Assembly (NCBI GenBank): GCA_003529325.1
Contig: DPVW01000466.1
Span: forward strand, 6,166 to 33,368
Direction of reading: 5' to 3'
Source: Candidatus Latescibacterota bacterium
GTDB taxonomy: Bacteria > Latescibacterota > UBA2968 > UBA8231
Length of the DNA stretch: 27,203 bases
In this document: in pieces, positions 13,569-22,318 of the stretch
How positions within the stretch are numbered: position 1 is the stretch's first letter
Layout of the letters: every line of letters begins with the position of its first letter
Translations under genes and position numbers: made by a program
The notes under the pieces: model-generated
The model's database searches: none
What the model was told of the DNA's origin: nothing
What the model saw: only the letters and a program-made list of their open reading frames with translations

Positions 13569-14837
13569 TCAGCCCACTGCCAGGGGTTCGTGCAGTGCCA
13601 GTCGATCGAGGCCGACAGCAATGTCCTGGGCATCGTAGCCGCAGAAATCAGCAATCCGTTCAAAGACGGCGTTCATCAGGACATCAGGACAACTCGCACC
13701 AGAGGTGATCGCGATACGTACCGGCATCTGCTCAGGCAGCCAATTCTGGGACTCGACGGACTCCTTCTTGTGGAGATCGAAATGCCGAATCCGCTCGCGC
13801 GACAGCAACTCGTCGGCGGAGCTGATCAGGAAGCTTGGCATGACCTGTGCACAGATCTCGACCAGATGCGACGTATTGGAACTGTTGTATCCGCCGACGA
13901 TGACGGCCAGATCAGGCTCGGCATCAAGTAGCGCCTTCGTCGCATTCTGGTTCCAGTTCGTCGCGTAACAGAGCGTATCATTGGTATCGGCAAAATGATG
14001 CGCGAGATCGCTCTCGCCGAAACGGGAAGACAACGCATCACGCAGGATCCGGGCGACTTGTTTGGTTTCCTCAGCCAGCATCGTCGTCTGGTTGACCACC
14101 GCCACTCGCTGCAGGTCGGTCTCCGGATCGAAGCCTTCCGACCACTTGCCGGAGAAGTGCTCGTGGAAATCCTCGAGACTCATCTTTCCTGCGATGAAGT
14201 CGGCGACTTGTTGAGCCTCATCGCGATCGAGTACCACCAGTGTCTTGCCATGTTCTTTAGTATGCGAGTGGGTCGCCTGCGTCTCTTCGTGCCGGAACTT
14301 GCCGTGGATGACGATCGTGTAACCTTCCTGGCCGAGTTCCTCCCCACGATCCCAGACCTTGGAGACGAAGGGGCAGGTCGTGTCGAAATGCTCCCGAAAT
14401 TCCTGCGTCGTCGTGTCGATGCCGCTACGCTGCAGGGACTGTTCGATTTCGAGAGTGGTGCCGAAGGCGGGAATCAGCACCACGTCCTCGGCACGGATCT
14501 CACTCTCTTCGATGCGACGCTGACCGTCACTGTCGTGGATGAAACGGATTCCGCGCTGCTCCAGGTCGTCGTTGACGAGGGGGTTGTGGATGATCTCGCT
14601 CAGCAGGTTGATCTGCCGCTCGGGATGACGCTCCAGGGCCGAAAATGCCATATGAATGGCGCGCTCCACGCCGAAGCAGAAACCGAAATGTCGCGGCACC
14701 AGCACCTCGAGCTCGCCTACAGTCAGCACCGTAGGCGCCAGGGAGCGCTTGCCCATGTCCTGGCGGAAGTCTTTGATACGCTGAATCACCGCTCCTGCGT
14801 AGTGATTCGGCACGCGGTCGAATTGCTTGAAGGCCAT
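13569..14837 (-). CDS. ispH: 4-hydroxy-3-methylbut-2-enyl diphosphate reductase (IspH/LytB), long form
   Basis: This 422-residue protein catalyses the last step of the MEP isoprenoid pathway, reducing HMBPP to IPP and DMAPP with a [4Fe-4S] cluster. Cluster cysteines are visible in HFGFCFGVERA (Cys54), DTTCPFVSKVW (Cys155) and NDTLCYATNWNQ (Cys290); GGYNSSNTSHL and ITSGASCPDVL form the substrate pocket. It is about 100 residues longer than E. coli IspH and has the N-terminal segment and central insert of the cyanobacterial/plant type. I start at ATG 14837; the open frame continues to 15320 but would overlap the divergent queC and is not IspH-like. It is immediately followed, four bases on, by the BMC row, an unexpected partner. 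Confidence 0.96.
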   Translation of the reverse strand: MAFKQFDRVPNHYAGAVIQRIKDFRQDMGKRSLAPTVLTVGELEVLVPRHFGFCFGVERAIHMAFSALERHPERQINLLSEIIHNPLVNDDLEQRGIRFIHDSDGQRRIEESEIRAEDVVLIPAFGTTLEIEQSLQRSGIDTTTQEFREHFDTTCPFVSKVWDRGEELGQEGYTIVIHGKFRHEETQATHSHTKEHGKTLVVLDRDEAQQVADFIAGKMSLEDFHEHFSGKWSEGFDPETDLQRVAVVNQTTMLAEETKQVARILRDALSSRFGESDLAHHFADTNDTLCYATNWNQNATKALLDAEPDLAVIVGGYNSSNTSHLVEICAQVMPSFLISSADELLSRERIRHFDLHKKESVESQNWLPEQMPVRIAITSGASCPDVLMNAVFERIADFCGYDAQDIAVGLDRLALHEPLAVG

Positions 14838-14845
14838 GGCGCGAG

Positions 14846-14873
14846 AATCTAAGCAACCCCCGGGGGGTGTCAA
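14846..14873 (-). promoter_or_regulatory. Candidate promoter for ispH (and possibly the BMC row)
   Basis: On the minus strand TTGACA (14873-14868) and TAGATT (14851-14846) are 16 bases apart, with a C6G5 block between. The predicted transcription start would lie within a few bases of the ispH ATG at 14837, giving a leaderless or near-leaderless message; no ribosome-binding site is visible, which agrees. Confidence 0.4.
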
Positions 14874-14936
14874 TCTGACTACATTGCTCCTCGATGCAGC
14901 AAAATCCCCCGCAAATACCAGCAAAACAGGGATGTT

Positions 14937-15608
14937 ATGAGTCCTGACGTGGCGGCCGTTGCGCTTCTCAGCGGTGGCCTGGACAGTTGCGTGGCGGTTG
15001 CCATTGCGGTGCAGGCGTACGGCCCACGCATGGCGATCCTGCATGCGGGGTATGGCCAGCGTACCGCCATGCGGGAACAGCAGGCGGCTCACGCCATCTC
15101 CGCTCACTACGGGCTGGGCACCTTTCTTGCCGTCGATTTGACGTGGCTGCGTGACATCGGTGGCTCGAGTCTGACGGATCCGTCCCAGCCTGTTCCTGGC
15201 GCCGACGACACGGCAGCCGTACCGACGACGTACGTCCCGTTCCGCAACGCCAGCCTGCTGGCGGCAGCCGTTGCCTGGGCCGAGGTTCTGGGTGCCGGGG
15301 AAGTCTATTGCGGCGCACATGCGGCGGATTCCGCCTACCCCGACACGCAGCCGGCATTTTTCACCGCCTTCAATGAGGTCGCACGCCAGGGTACGCCGCA
15401 GACAACCCAGATCGTCGTGCGCACCCCTCTTCTCGACCTGGACAAGGAAGCGATCGTCAGACGCGGTGACAGATTACAGGCGCCTCTGCACCTGACCTGG
15501 TCTTGTTACGAACGGCAAGACCAGCCATGCAGACGATGCCACAGTTGTCATCTTCGAGCCCGAGGTTTTGCTGCCGCGGGCATCCCCGACCCCCTGGCCT
15601 CCTACTGA
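14937..15608 (+). CDS. queC: 7-cyano-7-deazaguanine synthase QueC
   Basis: The 223-residue enzyme makes preQ0 from 7-carboxy-7-deazaguanine, ammonia and ATP in queuosine synthesis. The ATP-pyrophosphatase loop is SGGLDS at 12-17, and the zinc site is C-x7-C-x2-C-x2-C (Cys190, 198, 201, 204). PFRNASLLAAA and GAHAADSAYPDTQP are further family landmarks. An AGGGA sits before the ATG. The gene diverges from ispH across 99 bases and is followed, 12 bases on, by the dimethylformamidase-like gene and then queF, so the pathway's last two deazaguanine steps are encoded close together. QueD and QueE are not in the window. Confidence 0.96.
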   Translation: MSPDVAAVALLSGGLDSCVAVAIAVQAYGPRMAILHAGYGQRTAMREQQAAHAISAHYGLGTFLAVDLTWLRDIGGSSLTDPSQPVPGADDTAAVPTTYVPFRNASLLAAAVAWAEVLGAGEVYCGAHAADSAYPDTQPAFFTAFNEVARQGTPQTTQIVVRTPLLDLDKEAIVRRGDRLQAPLHLTWSCYERQDQPCRRCHSCHLRARGFAAAGIPDPLASY

Positions 15609-15620
15609 GAGACTGTGCCA

Positions 15621-17201
15621 ATGCTCATCGGTTACGTCAGTGACGAACGATACATCGCGCTACCCGACACGATTGTTGAACTCATCAACGAACAAGGCTC
15701 TGTCGAAACACGATCACGAGCCTCTGGTGCAGTCTACGCAGACCTGACTCCCGGCCCCTACGAGGTCATCCTGGCGCGCCAGGGCTACGGCTCCAAACGG
15801 GTACAGATAAACGTCATCGATGGTCGGCCATACCAGTTCCGACTGCTCATCGACAGTCTGCTCGGCTACGCCTGGCCACGCTGCGTGCAGGCCGGTGACC
15901 GGGCCGAGTTTCGGGTGCACAGCCACAAAGCCTACAAACTCGAACTATTCCGTTATGGCATCGAAAAAGAGTTCATCCAGACCATCGGCTGGTATGACGA
16001 ACATGGCCCGCGAGCGACGGTGCAGTTGAGTCCGGACGGCGACTATACGCAGACCGGCATCCAATGGAACCGTTTCGGCTACACCAGCCCAACGCACAAA
16101 CAGTATCAGACTGCGCCGGAGCGTTCGGGATTGTACTACTTCCATGCGAGCACCGCCGACGGTGACTTCTTCTCCTTTCCATGGGTGGTCGCGCCGGCCC
16201 AACCGTCGGCGCCAATCGCCGTGCTGGCAAACGACATGAACTGGAACGCCTACAACAATTTTGGTGGCCGCAGCAACTACATCCACCCCGACGGCTTCCC
16301 GCCTACACCTACGGTCAATGCAAGGCTTGAATTGAATCGATACACCAACCCCGAGCATATCAATTATGACAAGGAGGAGTATGCCCCCTTGTCCTTTGAT
16401 CGACCGGAGCCAATCAATCACATCCCTCTCCATGTGCAGGCAACCGATCCGATCGAGGGCCGTGCCGCTTGCCACGTCGCCGAGGCGGAATGGCGCTATC
16501 TGGCGTGGATGGAGCGCGAAGGATTCGCTTATGACCTGTGGTCGGAAAGTCAGCTGCACAAGGGTGCGCTGAATCTCGATGACTATCAGGTGCTGGTGAT
16601 CACTACCCACCCCGAATACTGGTCGGAGGAGATGTACTTCGGGGTGAAGAAATGGGTCTTCGAGCGTGGGGGCCGGCTGATGTATCTGGGAGGAAATGGC
16701 CTCAACTGCAAGGTCGAATTCCTCGACGACAGCACTATGAAAGTGTGGAATGGGGACGCCCGCCAGCAGCAGGCGCGAGGCGCTGAGAGTCGTTTTTCAC
16801 TGTATGCGGAGTCAGAAGCCAACCTGCTTGGCGTCGTCTTCACCGAAACCGGGATCATGACGGCAGCACCGTATCAGGTCTTGGACCCGGATCACTGGAC
16901 CCTTGAGGGCACCGGCATGAAGGCGGGAGACATCTTTGGACGCGAAAGTCTGCACATGCGGATCCCCGGTGGCGCCAGTGGGCATGAAACCGACAAGCGC
17001 TCCCCGAGTTCCCCCGCCAATACCCACGTCATTGCACGGGGCACGAATCCGGATGAAGGGGGCGGCGAAATCGTCCACTTCGACACCCCGAGCGATGGCC
17101 AGGTCTTCTCCGTCGGATCCATCACCTGGCCCGCTTCCATTCTCGTGGACGACGTCGTCTCCCGCATGACGGCCAACGTCCTGCGACGATTCTCCCGTTG
17201 A
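15621..17201 (+). CDS. N,N-dimethylformamidase beta-subunit-like protein
   Basis: The 526-residue protein (ATG 15621) resembles the large-subunit C-terminal domain of N,N-dimethylformamidase (DmfA2). Residues about 1-70 look like a carboxypeptidase-regulatory/Ig-like beta domain (ASGAVYADLTPGPYEVILAR). The rest contains the family stretches VLANDMNWNAYNNFGG, YDLWSESQLHKG, VITTHPEYWSEEMYFGVKKW and FERGGRLMYLGGNG, a glutamine-amidotransferase-like fold. True DMFase is an iron enzyme hydrolysing DMF; most relatives have unknown substrates, probably amides. There is no signal peptide. It lies between queC and queF, 12 bases after queC, which is unusual and may mean shared transcription only. A GTG six bases upstream (15615) is an alternative start. 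Confidence 0.8.
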   Translation: MLIGYVSDERYIALPDTIVELINEQGSVETRSRASGAVYADLTPGPYEVILARQGYGSKRVQINVIDGRPYQFRLLIDSLLGYAWPRCVQAGDRAEFRVHSHKAYKLELFRYGIEKEFIQTIGWYDEHGPRATVQLSPDGDYTQTGIQWNRFGYTSPTHKQYQTAPERSGLYYFHASTADGDFFSFPWVVAPAQPSAPIAVLANDMNWNAYNNFGGRSNYIHPDGFPPTPTVNARLELNRYTNPEHINYDKEEYAPLSFDRPEPINHIPLHVQATDPIEGRAACHVAEAEWRYLAWMEREGFAYDLWSESQLHKGALNLDDYQVLVITTHPEYWSEEMYFGVKKWVFERGGRLMYLGGNGLNCKVEFLDDSTMKVWNGDARQQQARGAESRFSLYAESEANLLGVVFTETGIMTAAPYQVLDPDHWTLEGTGMKAGDIFGRESLHMRIPGGASGHETDKRSPSSPANTHVIARGTNPDEGGGEIVHFDTPSDGQVFSVGSITWPASILVDDVVSRMTANVLRRFSR

Positions 17202-17295
17202 ATCCGCCTCTGTGGGGCGCCCGCTTGCAGGTCGCGGCCCCAGGCCGACTTGCTCAGCCGTCGAAATCCCCTAGTTTCTGCCGTGACTATACTGT

Positions 17296-17652
17296 ATGAG
17301 CGAACCCGCTGAAGAGCTTCTCGAGACATTCCCTAACCCCAATCCGGGGCGGGATTTCACGATCGATATCGATTGTCCCGAGTTTACCTCGGTCTGTCCG
17401 AAGACGGGGCATCCCGACTTCGGCACCATTCATGTAACCTATGTCCCCGACGAGCGCTGTATTGAGCTCAAATCTCTCAAGCTGTACCTGCAGTCGTATC
17501 GTCAGCGGGGCATCTTCTACGAAGCCGCAACAAACGTGATTCTCGACCACCTCGTGACCGCCTCAGCGCCTCGACGGATGACCGTCATTGGTGACTTTTC
17601 GGCGCGCGGAGGCATCACCACGAAGGTCACGGTCACCTACCCCGCGTCGTAA
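17296..17652 (+). CDS. queF: NADPH-dependent preQ0 reductase QueF (type I, short form)
   Basis: This 118-residue enzyme reduces the nitrile of preQ0 to the amine of preQ1. The nucleophile is Cys34 in [12 protein letters not shown] with Asp41 as the acid, the NADPH-binding motif is [14 protein letters not shown] with Glu57, and FYEAATN with His85 completes the pocket. The length fits the short YkvM-type. No ribosome-binding site precedes ATG 17296; TATACT lies two bases upstream, too close to be its -10 unless the message starts inside the gene, so initiation is unclear. The dimethylformamidase-like gene ends 94 bases upstream. Confidence 0.95.
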   Translation: MSEPAEELLETFPNPNPGRDFTIDIDCPEFTSVCPKTGHPDFGTIHVTYVPDERCIELKSLKLYLQSYRQRGIFYEAATNVILDHLVTASAPRRMTVIGDFSARGGITTKVTVTYPAS

Positions 17653-17714
17653 GGGCGCACCGGGGATGGTGACCAGATCACAGCGGCTCCACAACACAAC
17701 GATTGGAGCGTTCC

Positions 17715-18782
17715 ATGGTAGAAGAATCCAGGGATGAGGAGGAAGTCGTCGCCGATCACGGTGACGGCAAGGAGAAGCCTTGGTATCCGTACATCACCAA
17801 GACGCAATTCGAGAAGTTCCTGTCGCGCCTGCAAAGCAAGATTCCTGACGAAATCGACCGGGACTATGTACGCGCCATTATCCGCACCCCGTCCATGATT
17901 TACCGATTCCTCCGCGGCGTCGAGGCCATGGGTCTCATCGACGCGGAGCAACGTCCCACCGATCGTCTGCGCAGCCTCGTGGAGAAGGACACCCGCAAGC
18001 AGGCTCTGGGCGAGGTCGTGCGCGATCTCTATCCGTCCCTGTTGCAGAAAATGCAGGAAACGGAAGGGGAGATGGCCGATCGTGACATCGTCACCTTCTT
18101 CCGTAACGAGACGGGTATGGGCAACGACTCGGCGAACAAGATGAAGATGTTCTTCAAGTATCTGCTGTCTGAGGCAGATGAGAATGCCAACAATGGCGCA
18201 CCCGTTGCAGCCGCCGAAGAGGCCGGATCCGACAAAGCAGATGAGGTCGTTGAAGACAAGGCGGAAGAGCATACCGACGATGTTGTCGCCAGGGAAGCAG
18301 AACCGGAGGCAGAAGAGCCGGCCCCACAGGTAGAGAGAGGTCGAAGCGCGCAGACTCGCTCACAGCGTGGAGGCAATGATCGCAACGAGCGTGGTGGCAG
18401 CCCGGACCATAGCGGCCGGGGTGAGCGGGAGGACCGTCCCACTCGTGGTGATCGCGGTGGCCGGGGAGAACAACGGGAAGAGCGCCCCGAGCGTGGAGAT
18501 CGCAACGATCGCGGTAGCCGGGGAGAGCGAGAGGACCGTCCTGAGCGTGGCGGTCGCGGCGGGCGGGGCGGACGTAATGATCGCAATGACCGCGAGGAGC
18601 GGGGTGAGCGCGATGCTGAGCGCGTGCCGAGCAATCGCCCCCTGACCGAGGCCCAGCAAGCCTACCTCGATACACTCAAATCGGTCCTGCGGGTCAGTGT
18701 CGATGGCGATTGGGATGACGACATGATTCGTCTCGCCTTTGATCGTCTCGAGCGACTTTTCGATCGCATCCGCCGCGGTTAG
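17715..18782 (+). CDS. DUF5343-like protein with a long RGG/RGD-rich disordered tail
   Basis: From ATG 17715 (GGAG seven bases upstream) the protein has 355 residues. Residues about 20-150 match the DUF5343 pattern, a winged-helix-like alpha domain (YPYITKTQFEKFLSRLQ ... SMIYRFLRGVEAMGLID). An acidic stretch (155-205) follows. Residues about 205-305 form a low-complexity tract of repeated RGG, RGD, ERED and NDR units, typical of RNA-binding or phase-separating disordered regions. A last helical segment (310-355) contains LTEAQQAYLDTLKSVL and FDRLERLFDRIRR. Function unknown; nucleic-acid binding is inferred from composition. It converges on accA, with a terminator between. Confidence 0.78.
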   Translation: MVEESRDEEEVVADHGDGKEKPWYPYITKTQFEKFLSRLQSKIPDEIDRDYVRAIIRTPSMIYRFLRGVEAMGLIDAEQRPTDRLRSLVEKDTRKQALGEVVRDLYPSLLQKMQETEGEMADRDIVTFFRNETGMGNDSANKMKMFFKYLLSEADENANNGAPVAAAEEAGSDKADEVVEDKAEEHTDDVVAREAEPEAEEPAPQVERGRSAQTRSQRGGNDRNERGGSPDHSGRGEREDRPTRGDRGGRGEQREERPERGDRNDRGSRGEREDRPERGGRGGRGGRNDRNDREERGERDAERVPSNRPLTEAQQAYLDTLKSVLRVSVDGDWDDDMIRLAFDRLERLFDRIRRG

Positions 18783-18802
18783 ACGTCGAGATAATTAATA
18801 AA

Positions 18803-18837
18803 AACGCCCCCGCCTCTTTGCAGAAGGCGGGGGCGTT
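18803..18837 (-). terminator. Rho-independent terminator of the leuCDB-cimA-argJ-accA operon
   Basis: AACGCCCCCGCC (18803-18814) pairs perfectly over 12 bases with GGCGGGGGCGTT (18826-18837), loop of 11. On the minus strand a U-rich run (TTTTTATTAATTAT) follows, placing the terminator directly after the accA stop. On the plus strand no U-run follows, but the hairpin may still slow readthrough from the DUF5343-like gene. Confidence 0.9.
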
Positions 18838-18847
18838 AGTCTACTAA

Positions 18848-19810
18848 CTACTCTTCGTACACACCCATCCGGCCAAACTTCTCCACCCGCTGATCGACGA
18901 GATCAGTCGGTGGCAGATCGCGCAACTCAGCGAGTGCTTCCTGGATATGGCGCTTGAGTCCGGCGGCGACCTCGTCGAAGTCTCGATGCGCGCCCCCGAA
19001 GGGTTCAGGCACGATGCGATCGATAATCTTCTCCGCCAGCAGATCCTCGGCGGAGAGCTTTAACGCCTCAGCCGCCTCTTCTTTGCGATCTCGTGTGCGG
19101 AACAGAATGGTTGAACAACTCTCTGGTACAATCACCGAATAGACAGCATGCTCGAGCATGAGGATACGGTCGCCCACGGTGACACCGATAGCACCCCCGG
19201 AAAAAGCCTGGCCGATGATGGCCACGATGATCGGCACCGGCAAATGCGACATCTCGAAGAGATTACGGGCGATCGCCTCGGCCTGGCCGCGCTCCTCCGC
19301 CTCGATCCCGGGGAAGGCCCCTGATGTATCGACGAGGGTCAGGATCGGTCGATTGAATTTCGCCGCCATCTGCATCAGGCGCAGCGCCTTGCGGTATCCC
19401 TCTGGGTGCGGCATACCGAAGTTGCGCACCTTTCTTTCATTGACGTCACGTCCATTCTGGATGCCGACGACCATGATCGGATCACCCTCGAGACGCGCCG
19501 GTCCGCCGACGATCGACTTGTCGTCGCCGTAGTGCCGATCCCCATGGAGTTCGGTAAAATCGGTGAGCATTCGCTCGATGTAGTCCAGCGCGTAAGGACG
19601 TTGAGGGTGCCGAGAGATCTGCACTCGTTGCCAGCGGGTCAGATTCGAATAGATCTCCGTACGGAGCTTCTCGACCTTCTCCTCGAGATTGTGCAATTCC
19701 CGAGTCAGATCCAAACCATCCGTCTCGGCCTGTTGCTCCAGCTCGACGATGCGCTTCTCGAGCTCGATAATGGGTCGTTCGAAATCGAGGTGGAAGCTGC
19801 TATCGTTCAT
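18848..19810 (-). CDS. accA: Acetyl-CoA carboxylase carboxyltransferase subunit alpha
   Basis: The 320-residue protein is the alpha half of the carboxyltransferase that moves CO2 from biotin to acetyl-CoA, making malonyl-CoA for fatty acids. The N-terminal coiled part ([16 protein letters not shown]) and the core segments [44 protein letters not shown] and [10 protein letters not shown] are typical. The beta subunit accD is not in the window. It is the last gene of the minus-strand biosynthetic operon, 77 bases after the aminotransferase gene and directly before the terminator. Confidence 0.97.
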   Translation of the reverse strand: MNDSSFHLDFERPIIELEKRIVELEQQAETDGLDLTRELHNLEEKVEKLRTEIYSNLTRWQRVQISRHPQRPYALDYIERMLTDFTELHGDRHYGDDKSIVGGPARLEGDPIMVVGIQNGRDVNERKVRNFGMPHPEGYRKALRLMQMAAKFNRPILTLVDTSGAFPGIEAEERGQAEAIARNLFEMSHLPVPIIVAIIGQAFSGGAIGVTVGDRILMLEHAVYSVIVPESCSTILFRTRDRKEEAAEALKLSAEDLLAEKIIDRIVPEPFGGAHRDFDEVAAGLKRHIQEALAELRDLPPTDLVDQRVEKFGRMGVYEE

Positions 19811-19887
19811 CGGTTACTTTCGGTGGATGATGGGACGGTAGAGCGAAGGCCCTGCCAGCACATAGACACTGCCTCGCCTCCCCTTGT

Positions 19888-21090
19888 TCACACCAGCTTC
19901 CCCAGGGCCTCGGTAAGTCGGTCCATCGCCTGCGCAAGATTCTCCATGGAAGTGGCATACGACATACGCAGGTGCGGCTCCGTGCCGAAACCGACACCGG
20001 GAACGCAGGCGACCCGCGCCTCGTCAAGAAGATAGTCGCACAGATCGCTGCTATTTTCGATGCTCCGGTCATCGACGCGTCGACCAAAATAACTCGAGAC
20101 GTCCGGATACACGTAGAACGCTCCCAAAGGTAAGTCGCACTGCACACCATAGAGTCCGTTGAGGCGTTCGACCATGAAGCGACGCCGTTTGTCGTATTCG
20201 ACACGCATCGTTTCCACCATATCCTGCGGCCCATTCAAAGCTGCCACGGCGGCCTTCTGCGAGATCGACGAAGGATGTGAAATGGTCTGGCTCTGCGCCT
20301 TGTCCATCAGCGCTATGACCTCTTCAGGTCCGGCGGCATAGCCGATGCGCCACCCCGTCATGGCGTAGGTCTTCGACACGCCATTGACGACGATCGTGCG
20401 CGCCTTCAATTCGGGACTGACCTGGGCCATGGACACGTGACAGGCACCGTCATAGATCAGTTTTTCATAGATCTCGTCTCCGAGTACGTAGAGGTCATTC
20501 TCGAGAATGACCTCACCGAGAGCTTCCATCTCCTTGCGGGTATAGACCGCGCCGCTGGGGTTGGATGGGCTATTGAGCAAGACCATCCTTGTCTTCGGGG
20601 TGATTGCGGCGCGTAACTGATCTGCAGTCAGCTTCAAGCCATTCTCAGGTTTCGTCTCGACAATCACCGAGACGCCTCCGACCAGCTTGGGTTGCTCGGT
20701 AAAGGTCACCCAGTACGGTGTGGGGATGATCATTTCCTCTCCGGGATTGATCACCGCTGCCACGGCGAGGGCCAGGCAATGTTTGGCGCCATTGTTGATA
20801 ACCACCTCGTCGATCCCATAGGCCAGACCGTTATCGCCGTCGAATTTGGCGCACACCGCCTCCTTCAACTCAAGGATGCCAGATGGGGGGGAAGTGTACT
20901 TCGTGAACCCCTCATCGAGGGCACGCTTGGCGGCGTCCTTGATATGCTCTGGCGTGTCGAAATCGGGCTCGCCGGCAGAGAGGGTGATCACATCGACACC
21001 CTCTCGACGCAAGGCGTTGGCCTTGGCCGTAATCGCCATGGTCGGTGACGGCGCCACCGCCTGGATGTATGCTGACAGCCGTTCGTTCAT
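19888..21090 (-). CDS. aspC: Class I aspartate aminotransferase (AspC/AspB type)
   Basis: The 400-residue PLP enzyme transfers the amino group between aspartate and 2-oxoglutarate; relatives of this Thermus/Bacillus-like subfamily may also act on prephenate. Landmarks are SAGEPDFDTP for substrate binding, NSPSNPSGAVY, the PLP-contacting DEIYEKLIYDG (Asp205, Tyr208), Lys240 in GVSKTYAMTGWRIGY, and the C-terminal LRMSYATS arginine. AGGAGG precedes the ATG. It follows argJ by 13 bases and could supply amino groups for the neighbouring amino-acid pathways. The exact keto-acid range is not readable from sequence. Confidence 0.93.
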   Translation of the reverse strand: MNERLSAYIQAVAPSPTMAITAKANALRREGVDVITLSAGEPDFDTPEHIKDAAKRALDEGFTKYTSPPSGILELKEAVCAKFDGDNGLAYGIDEVVINNGAKHCLALAVAAVINPGEEMIIPTPYWVTFTEQPKLVGGVSVIVETKPENGLKLTADQLRAAITPKTRMVLLNSPSNPSGAVYTRKEMEALGEVILENDLYVLGDEIYEKLIYDGACHVSMAQVSPELKARTIVVNGVSKTYAMTGWRIGYAAGPEEVIALMDKAQSQTISHPSSISQKAAVAALNGPQDMVETMRVEYDKRRRFMVERLNGLYGVQCDLPLGAFYVYPDVSSYFGRRVDDRSIENSSDLCDYLLDEARVACVPGVGFGTEPHLRMSYATSMENLAQAMDRLTEALGKLV

Positions 21091-21103
21091 AGTCCTCCTC
21101 TAC

Positions 21104-22318
21104 TCATGTGGTGTATTCCGCGTTCAGGCGAACGTACTCATACGTCAAGTCGCAGGTGAAAAGCTCGATGGCAGCTGCACCAGACTTCAGATCCACGTCG
21201 ATATCGACTTCTTTCGCCGCCATAGCGTGACTGAGGACCCCGTCGTCGAAGGGGATCCCCTTCCCCTGTCCGTAGATCGGTGTACCGCAGAGCGACACCT
21301 CCACCTGGTCCTGGTCGAGATCGACGCCTGAATAACCCACGGCGCAGAGGATACGCCCCCAGTTCGGATCGTTGCCAAAGACGGCCGTCTTCACCAGGCT
21401 TGAATTGGCCACCGACAGTCCTACCTGACGCGCTTCGGTTTCCGTGCGCCCGCCACTGACGCGGATCGTGATGAGCTTTGTCGCGCCCTCGCCATCGGCG
21501 GCCATGGCCCGTGCCATTTTTCGACAGACGTGCTCCATGGCCTGGGCCATTGTCTCGAGGGCTTGCTCCGAGAGTTCGGCTGCCCCGTCGACCCCGCCCA
21601 TGGCGGCGCCATTGGCCAGCACGATCACGGAGTCACTCGTGCTCATGTCACCGTCGACAGTGCAACAGTTGAAACTGCGCCCCACGGCACGTACTAGCAA
21701 CTGCTGTAGTTGACCGTTTGGTACGGCAGCGTCCGTGGTCACCACACTGAGCATGGTCGCCATATTCGGCGCGATCATCGCCGCACCCTTGGCAACGATC
21801 CCAACGACAACTCGTGTACCGTCTAGATCGACCTCGACAGCGGCATGTTTGGCGACGGTATCCGTCGTCATCATCGCTTCCGCCGCAGCGGGGCCACCAT
21901 CGGCGTGGAGTTGAGCCGCCACCTTGGGGATGCCACTCTCTATGGCCTCCATGGGCAGGGGCACACCGATAATGCCGGTCGAGCAGACGAGCACATCTTC
22001 TGCCTGCAGACTCAGTTGTCCGGCCACGGCGGCGCACATGCGCCGCGCGTCGGCAAGACCCACATCACCATTGCAGACATTGGCGATCCCACTGTTGATG
22101 ACAACCGCTCGCGCGTAGCCATCTGCCAGATGCTGGCGGCAGACGGGAATGGGCGCTCCCTGGACGCGGTTGGTCGTGTACACGGCAGCGCCCGTAGCCG
22201 GTTGATCCGAAGCGATCAGGGCCAGGTCTTTTTTACCCGAAGGCTTGATACCGGCGACGATGCCCGCCGCCTGGAAACCTTGCGGCGACGTGACACTCCC
22301 CCCTGTGATCTCTTTCAT
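21104..22318 (-). CDS. argJ: Glutamate N-acetyltransferase / amino-acid acetyltransferase ArgJ
   Basis: The 404-residue precursor cleaves itself before Thr188 in IAPNMATML to form alpha and beta chains; that threonine is then the nucleophile that moves acetyl from N-acetylornithine to glutamate in the arginine cycle. Supporting segments are TTNRVQGAP, NSGIANVCNG, STGIIGVPLP and FNCCTVDGDMSTSD. The usual KGSGM before the cleavage site reads KGAAM here (Lys177), a small variation. Whether it is bifunctional cannot be told. Its ATG overlaps the cimA stop by four bases (ATGA). Confidence 0.95.
   Translation of the reverse strand: MKEITGGSVTSPQGFQAAGIVAGIKPSGKKDLALIASDQPATGAAVYTTNRVQGAPIPVCRQHLADGYARAVVINSGIANVCNGDVGLADARRMCAAVAGQLSLQAEDVLVCSTGIIGVPLPMEAIESGIPKVAAQLHADGGPAAAEAMMTTDTVAKHAAVEVDLDGTRVVVGIVAKGAAMIAPNMATMLSVVTTDAAVPNGQLQQLLVRAVGRSFNCCTVDGDMSTSDSVIVLANGAAMGGVDGAAELSEQALETMAQAMEHVCRKMARAMAADGEGATKLITIRVSGGRTETEARQVGLSVANSSLVKTAVFGNDPNWGRILCAVGYSGVDLDQDQVEVSLCGTPIYGQGKGIPFDDGVLSHAMAAKEVDIDVDLKSGAAAIELFTCDLTYEYVRLNAEYTT

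Noticed and set aside
14838..15320. In-frame N-terminal extension of ispH (161 residues)
   Set aside because: It is antisense to the well-supported queC gene, has no IspH-family similarity, and a family-like start exists at ATG 14837.
18029..18634. Minus-strand frame rich in Arg/Ser/Pro, and repeats resembling an array
   Set aside because: It is the complement of the RGG-coding tract; the DNA repeats are irregular codon repeats, not CRISPR spacers and repeats.
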